64,000 nucleotides of DNA from Flavobacterium cheongpyeongense (GTDB taxonomy: Bacteria; Bacteroidota; Bacteroidia; Flavobacteriales; Flavobacteriaceae): positions 1 to 64,000 of the forward strand of contig NZ_QJHK01000020.1 in the NCBI RefSeq assembly GCF_003202435.1. The letters run 5' to 3'. Positions 61,065-64,000 of this stretch are shown here, in pieces. The first letter of the stretch is position 1, and every line of letters begins with the position of its first letter. The notes under the pieces are model-generated. The model was given only the letters and a program-made list of their open reading frames with translations, was not told the origin of the DNA and made no database searches. The position numbers and the translations under genes were made by a program.

Positions 61065-64000
61065 ATGAGTAATTGTAATACTATATTGAGTGTTTTGACT
61101 TCTAATGGCAGCGACCAAAAGCAACGCTATCTCAACGCGTTACAACCTGAAAACATTCGTCTTAATGATTTTGAACTAACGGACTGGGTTTTATTTGCCT
61201 ATAATTTTTCTGAATATGTAAATTATTTTAAAACCTCAAATTCAGAAACTCCTTCTGGCGATTGGAAAGCTTTTTTTGATTTTTTTAAATGGAATGGTGA
61301 AAAACCATCTATAGAAAATCAATTGAAACTCGATCGGGTTAAAAAAGAACTGGCCGATCTCATTGCAGAAAGTCAAAAAGAATACGCCATTACACCTCAT
61401 TTAACCTTATTCCTTACTTTTTTGAAGTTGTTAGAAAACAGCAAAAAAAGATACAACAACCTTACGAAACGCCATCTCGACTTTTATTACAGTCAGATTC
61501 TAAATATTAACAAGCTTCCTGCCACACCAGATAAAGTGTACCTGATTTTTGAATTGGCAAAAAAGGCTATTCAGGAAAAAATTGAAGCAAAAACAGGCTT
61601 TGACGGTGGTAAAGATGCTTCCGGAAAAACCAGAACGTATTACTCAAACAATGAACTGATAGCCAATAAAACCGTCGTTTCTTCATTAAAAAATATTTAT
61701 AATGACGTTGATACCAAAAAAATAGTGGCAAGTCCAATCGCTAATTCTTACGATGGATTAGGAGAAGTTTTCCCGGATAAAAACAATACGCAATGGTGGC
61801 CTTTTGGATACGTCAACGATGTCAATTTACCAACCGAATTACCTAATGCTGTTTTAGGTTTTGCAGTCGCCTCTCCTATTCTTTCTTTGGCAGAAGGAAA
61901 ACGCAGCATTCAGATGTCTTTTACCTTTCACAATAACATCACAAATGCAACTACTGCCATCATCAGAGAATGTTTAAGCCTTCAGTTAACCACAGTAAAA
62001 AAATGGCTTGACGTTGCCGAAATTTCGTCATCATTAACAATAAAATCCGGCAGCACTTACACTACTTCTGTCAGCGGAAAAATTATGAAAATTGCTTTTC
62101 TGTTAGATGAAAATGCAGATGCTATTACGGGTTATGATCCTAAAGTATATGGTGAAGAATTTGCAACTGATCTGCCTGTTGTAAAATTTAATCTGGACAC
62201 TACAAAAGCAAATGGCTATAATCTATACAAATCATTGGCTCAAAATCAATTACAAAGCATTACCATCAATGTTGATGTTCAAAATATTCCAAATGCTGTT
62301 TTAGAGAACGATCACGGACTAATCAATGCAACAAAACCGTTTTTTCCTTTTTCAACTCAACCTGTCGCAGGATCTAATTTTCATATTAAATACAACGAAG
62401 CTTTTTCTAAAAACTGGGATAATATTAATATCGATGTACTTTGGAAAAATACTCCGGCAGATTTTGTAGAACATTATAAAGCTTACAAAACGAATGCATT
62501 AAATACCATTAGTGTAGGTGCATTTAAAAGTAGTGTATTGAATGCTTCAAATAATTTTGAAAATAGCGGGGGAATTGTAACAGCTAACAGTTATTTTCAA
62601 TATCAACCTGCAATTTTATCTAATAATATCTGGCAGAATTACGGAAGTGCTGCCACTTTATTTACGGCAACAAGTCCGTTTAAAACGACATTAAATATAG
62701 CCAATTCTAATTATGTCACAGAGAAAAACGGTCAGCTAAAACTAACACTAATAAAATCGTTTTTACATAGTTTATATCCAAAAATTTATGCTTTAGCTCT
62801 TTCTACAGACGATGATAATGTAGTAATTCCGAATGAACCTTACACACCGCTGGCTGAAAGTCTTGTGCTAAATTATACTGCATCTGAAACCACTAAATTT
62901 TCAATAACAGGGTTAGAAACATTAGAAGGTGTTTACTCAAAAAACAAAGCAAAATTATTCCATATTCATCCTTTTGGATATGCCGAAGAACATAATTATC
63001 TAAAATCACTTTTAGATTATGTAGAAGATAAAAACTCGTATTTACTTCCTACGTTTTGCAAAGGCGGAGAATTGTTTATTGGCTTAGAAAATGTTCAGGA
63101 ATTACAGCAAATTACTCTGTTGTTTCAGGTATTGGAAGGAAGTGAAAATCCGCTGACATCTTCTTTTACAGGAAAACAAAAAATTGAATGGTCCGTTTTA
63201 GGCAACAACGAATGGCGCATACTCAACTATTCGGATATTTTATTAAATGAAACTGACAACTTATTACAATCGGGGATTTTAAAATTCAGCTTACCAAAAG
63301 AAGCTACTCAAAACAATACAAAACTTCCTAAAAATTATATCTGGCTTAAAGCCAAAATGCATAAAAAATACGATGCAGTCTGCAAAATAACCGGAATTCA
63401 TTCGCAGGCAATTTTGTCTACTTTTCAGGATAATGGTAATGATTTAGCACATCTAAACACCGGATTAGAAGCCGGAACCATTTCTAAACTGCAGCAGAGA
63501 CTGAGCAATGTAAAATCGGTTACACAGCCTTATAACAGTTTTGATTATAAAGCTGAAGAGTCCAACGAAGACTATTACAGAAGAACCAGCGAACGCCTTC
63601 GACACAAAAACAGAGCCATCACGATGTGGGATTACGAACACATTATACTTCAAAAGTTTCCTGAATTGTACAAAGTAAAATGCCTGAATCATACCTGCGA
63701 AACATCCTATCAATCGCCTGGCAATGTAACTCTGATTGTGATTCCGGACACGGTAAACAAAAACGTGTTTGACATTTTTCAGCCACGAGTGAGTACAGCC
63801 ACGCTTAACAAAGTCAAAAGCCATATTGACCAATTGAACGCAATGCATGTAAACACTTTTGTAATCAATCCTAAATATGAAGAAGTTACCGTTGATTTGA
63901 AAGTAAAATTCAGACCAGGTTATGATGAAAATTTCTATTTACAAGAACTCAATGCTGATATTATTAAATTTTTATCGCCTTGGGCCCTCGATAAAAGTGT
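61065..64000 (+). CDS. Baseplate J-like protein (Afp11-like), truncated by the window end
   Basis: An open frame of about 978 codons from ATG at 61065 that is still open at the window end. The N-terminus (SNCNTILSVLTSNGSDQKQR, then NIRLNDFELTDW) and the RHLDFYYSQIL block near residue 140 are those of large baseplate wedge proteins of eCIS. Near residue 840 the sequence ERLRHKNRAITMWDYEHIIL, followed by FPELYKVKCLNHT, resembles gp6/baseplate J family proteins. It makes wedges around the spike. The end and the following Afp12-16-type genes, ATPase and effectors lie outside the window. Confidence 0.9.
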   Translation, partial: MSNCNTILSVLTSNGSDQKQRYLNALQPENIRLNDFELTDWVLFAYNFSEYVNYFKTSNSETPSGDWKAFFDFFKWNGEKPSIENQLKLDRVKKELADLIAESQKEYAITPHLTLFLTFLKLLENSKKRYNNLTKRHLDFYYSQILNINKLPATPDKVYLIFELAKKAIQEKIEAKTGFDGGKDASGKTRTYYSNNELIANKTVVSSLKNIYNDVDTKKIVASPIANSYDGLGEVFPDKNNTQWWPFGYVNDVNLPTELPNAVLGFAVASPILSLAEGKRSIQMSFTFHNNITNATTAIIRECLSLQLTTVKKWLDVAEISSSLTIKSGSTYTTSVSGKIMKIAFLLDENADAITGYDPKVYGEEFATDLPVVKFNLDTTKANGYNLYKSLAQNQLQSITINVDVQNIPNAVLENDHGLINATKPFFPFSTQPVAGSNFHIKYNEAFSKNWDNINIDVLWKNTPADFVEHYKAYKTNALNTISVGAFKSSVLNASNNFENSGGIVTANSYFQYQPAILSNNIWQNYGSAATLFTATSPFKTTLNIANSNYVTEKNGQLKLTLIKSFLHSLYPKIYALALSTDDDNVVIPNEPYTPLAESLVLNYTASETTKFSITGLETLEGVYSKNKAKLFHIHPFGYAEEHNYLKSLLDYVEDKNSYLLPTFCKGGELFIGLENVQELQQITLLFQVLEGSENPLTSSFTGKQKIEWSVLGNNEWRILNYSDILLNETDNLLQSGILKFSLPKEATQNNTKLPKNYIWLKAKMHKKYDAVCKITGIHSQAILSTFQDNGNDLAHLNTGLEAGTISKLQQRLSNVKSVTQPYNSFDYKAEESNEDYYRRTSERLRHKNRAITMWDYEHIILQKFPELYKVKCLNHTCETSYQSPGNVTLIVIPDTVNKNVFDIFQPRVSTATLNKVKSHIDQLNAMHVNTFVINPKYEEVTVDLKVKFRPGYDENFYLQELNADIIKFLSPWALDKS

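Noticed and set aside
63465..63848. 127-residue open frame on the minus strand
   Set aside because: It lies wholly inside the baseplate J-like gene on the opposite strand and has no family signature.
53280..64000. Prophage or type VI secretion system
   Set aside because: DUF4255, two tube genes, DUF5908-like and Afp11-like proteins fit an eCIS, and no capsid, terminase, integrase or TssJLM gene is in view.
1..64000. CRISPR array
   Set aside because: No series of regularly spaced short repeats was seen anywhere in the window.

Overview
The window looks like the chromosome of a Bacteroidota member of the Flavobacterium type. The evidence is low GC, two SusC/SusD pairs, FecI/FecR-type regulation, a hybrid two-component regulator, a type IX secretion sorting domain, promoters of the TAnnTTTG kind and almost no Shine-Dalgarno sites. 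No species can be named from the sequence alone.

Layout. (1) 1-1460: a GIY-YIG nuclease gene abuts a 3' remnant of initiator tRNA-Met interrupted by a perfect 14-bp GC palindrome. A hicAB toxin-antitoxin pair follows, bracketed by a 50-bp direct repeat made of the tRNA tail plus its terminator. (2) 1553-15918, minus strand: an apparent operon of ECF sigma factor, FecR anti-sigma, STN-type SusC, SusD, TlpA-like thioredoxin protein, S9 peptidase and M16 peptidase. It reads as a peptide or protein utilisation locus. (3) 16383-21401, plus strand: a membrane-bound regulator of SusR architecture (propeller, Y_Y_Y, one membrane helix, AraC domain, no kinase) with a GH31 glycosidase. (4) 21723-51895, minus strand: a large polysaccharide utilisation locus (PUL). 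It holds a GH2 beta-galactosidase, a hybrid two-component system (HTCS), DUF2264, GH105, SusC, SusD, a 1510-residue multidomain GH128-like enzyme with a T9SS tail, GH16, a second GH2, GH78 rhamnosidase and a second DUF2264. The enzymes suggest a beta-1,3-linked backbone carrying galactose, rhamnose and uronic acid, for example type II arabinogalactan. No lyase, sulfatase or GH43 is present, so the substrate is open. A two-half-site motif with 22-bp spacing upstream of both susC and the distal GH2 gene is a candidate HTCS operator.

(5) 52384-52455: tRNA-Glu(TTC). (6) 53280-64000, plus strand: the first part of an extracellular contractile injection system (eCIS, Afp/PVC/AlgoCIS kin): DUF4255 protein, a protein of unknown family, a sheath, two tube proteins, a 52-residue DUF5908-like protein, LysM protein, VgrG-like spike, PAAR tip, gp25-like protein and a baseplate J-like protein cut by the window end. 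The genes are packed with overlaps or gaps of a few bases, so they are probably one transcript. The tail genes, ATPase and effectors would lie beyond 64000.

The best candidates for something undescribed are the tRNA-fMet/GIY-YIG arrangement, the sheath with a roughly 250-residue extra domain, the unknown second gene of the eCIS, and a 176-bp noncoding repeat present as two diverged copies, one ahead of PUL enzymes and one ahead of the eCIS.
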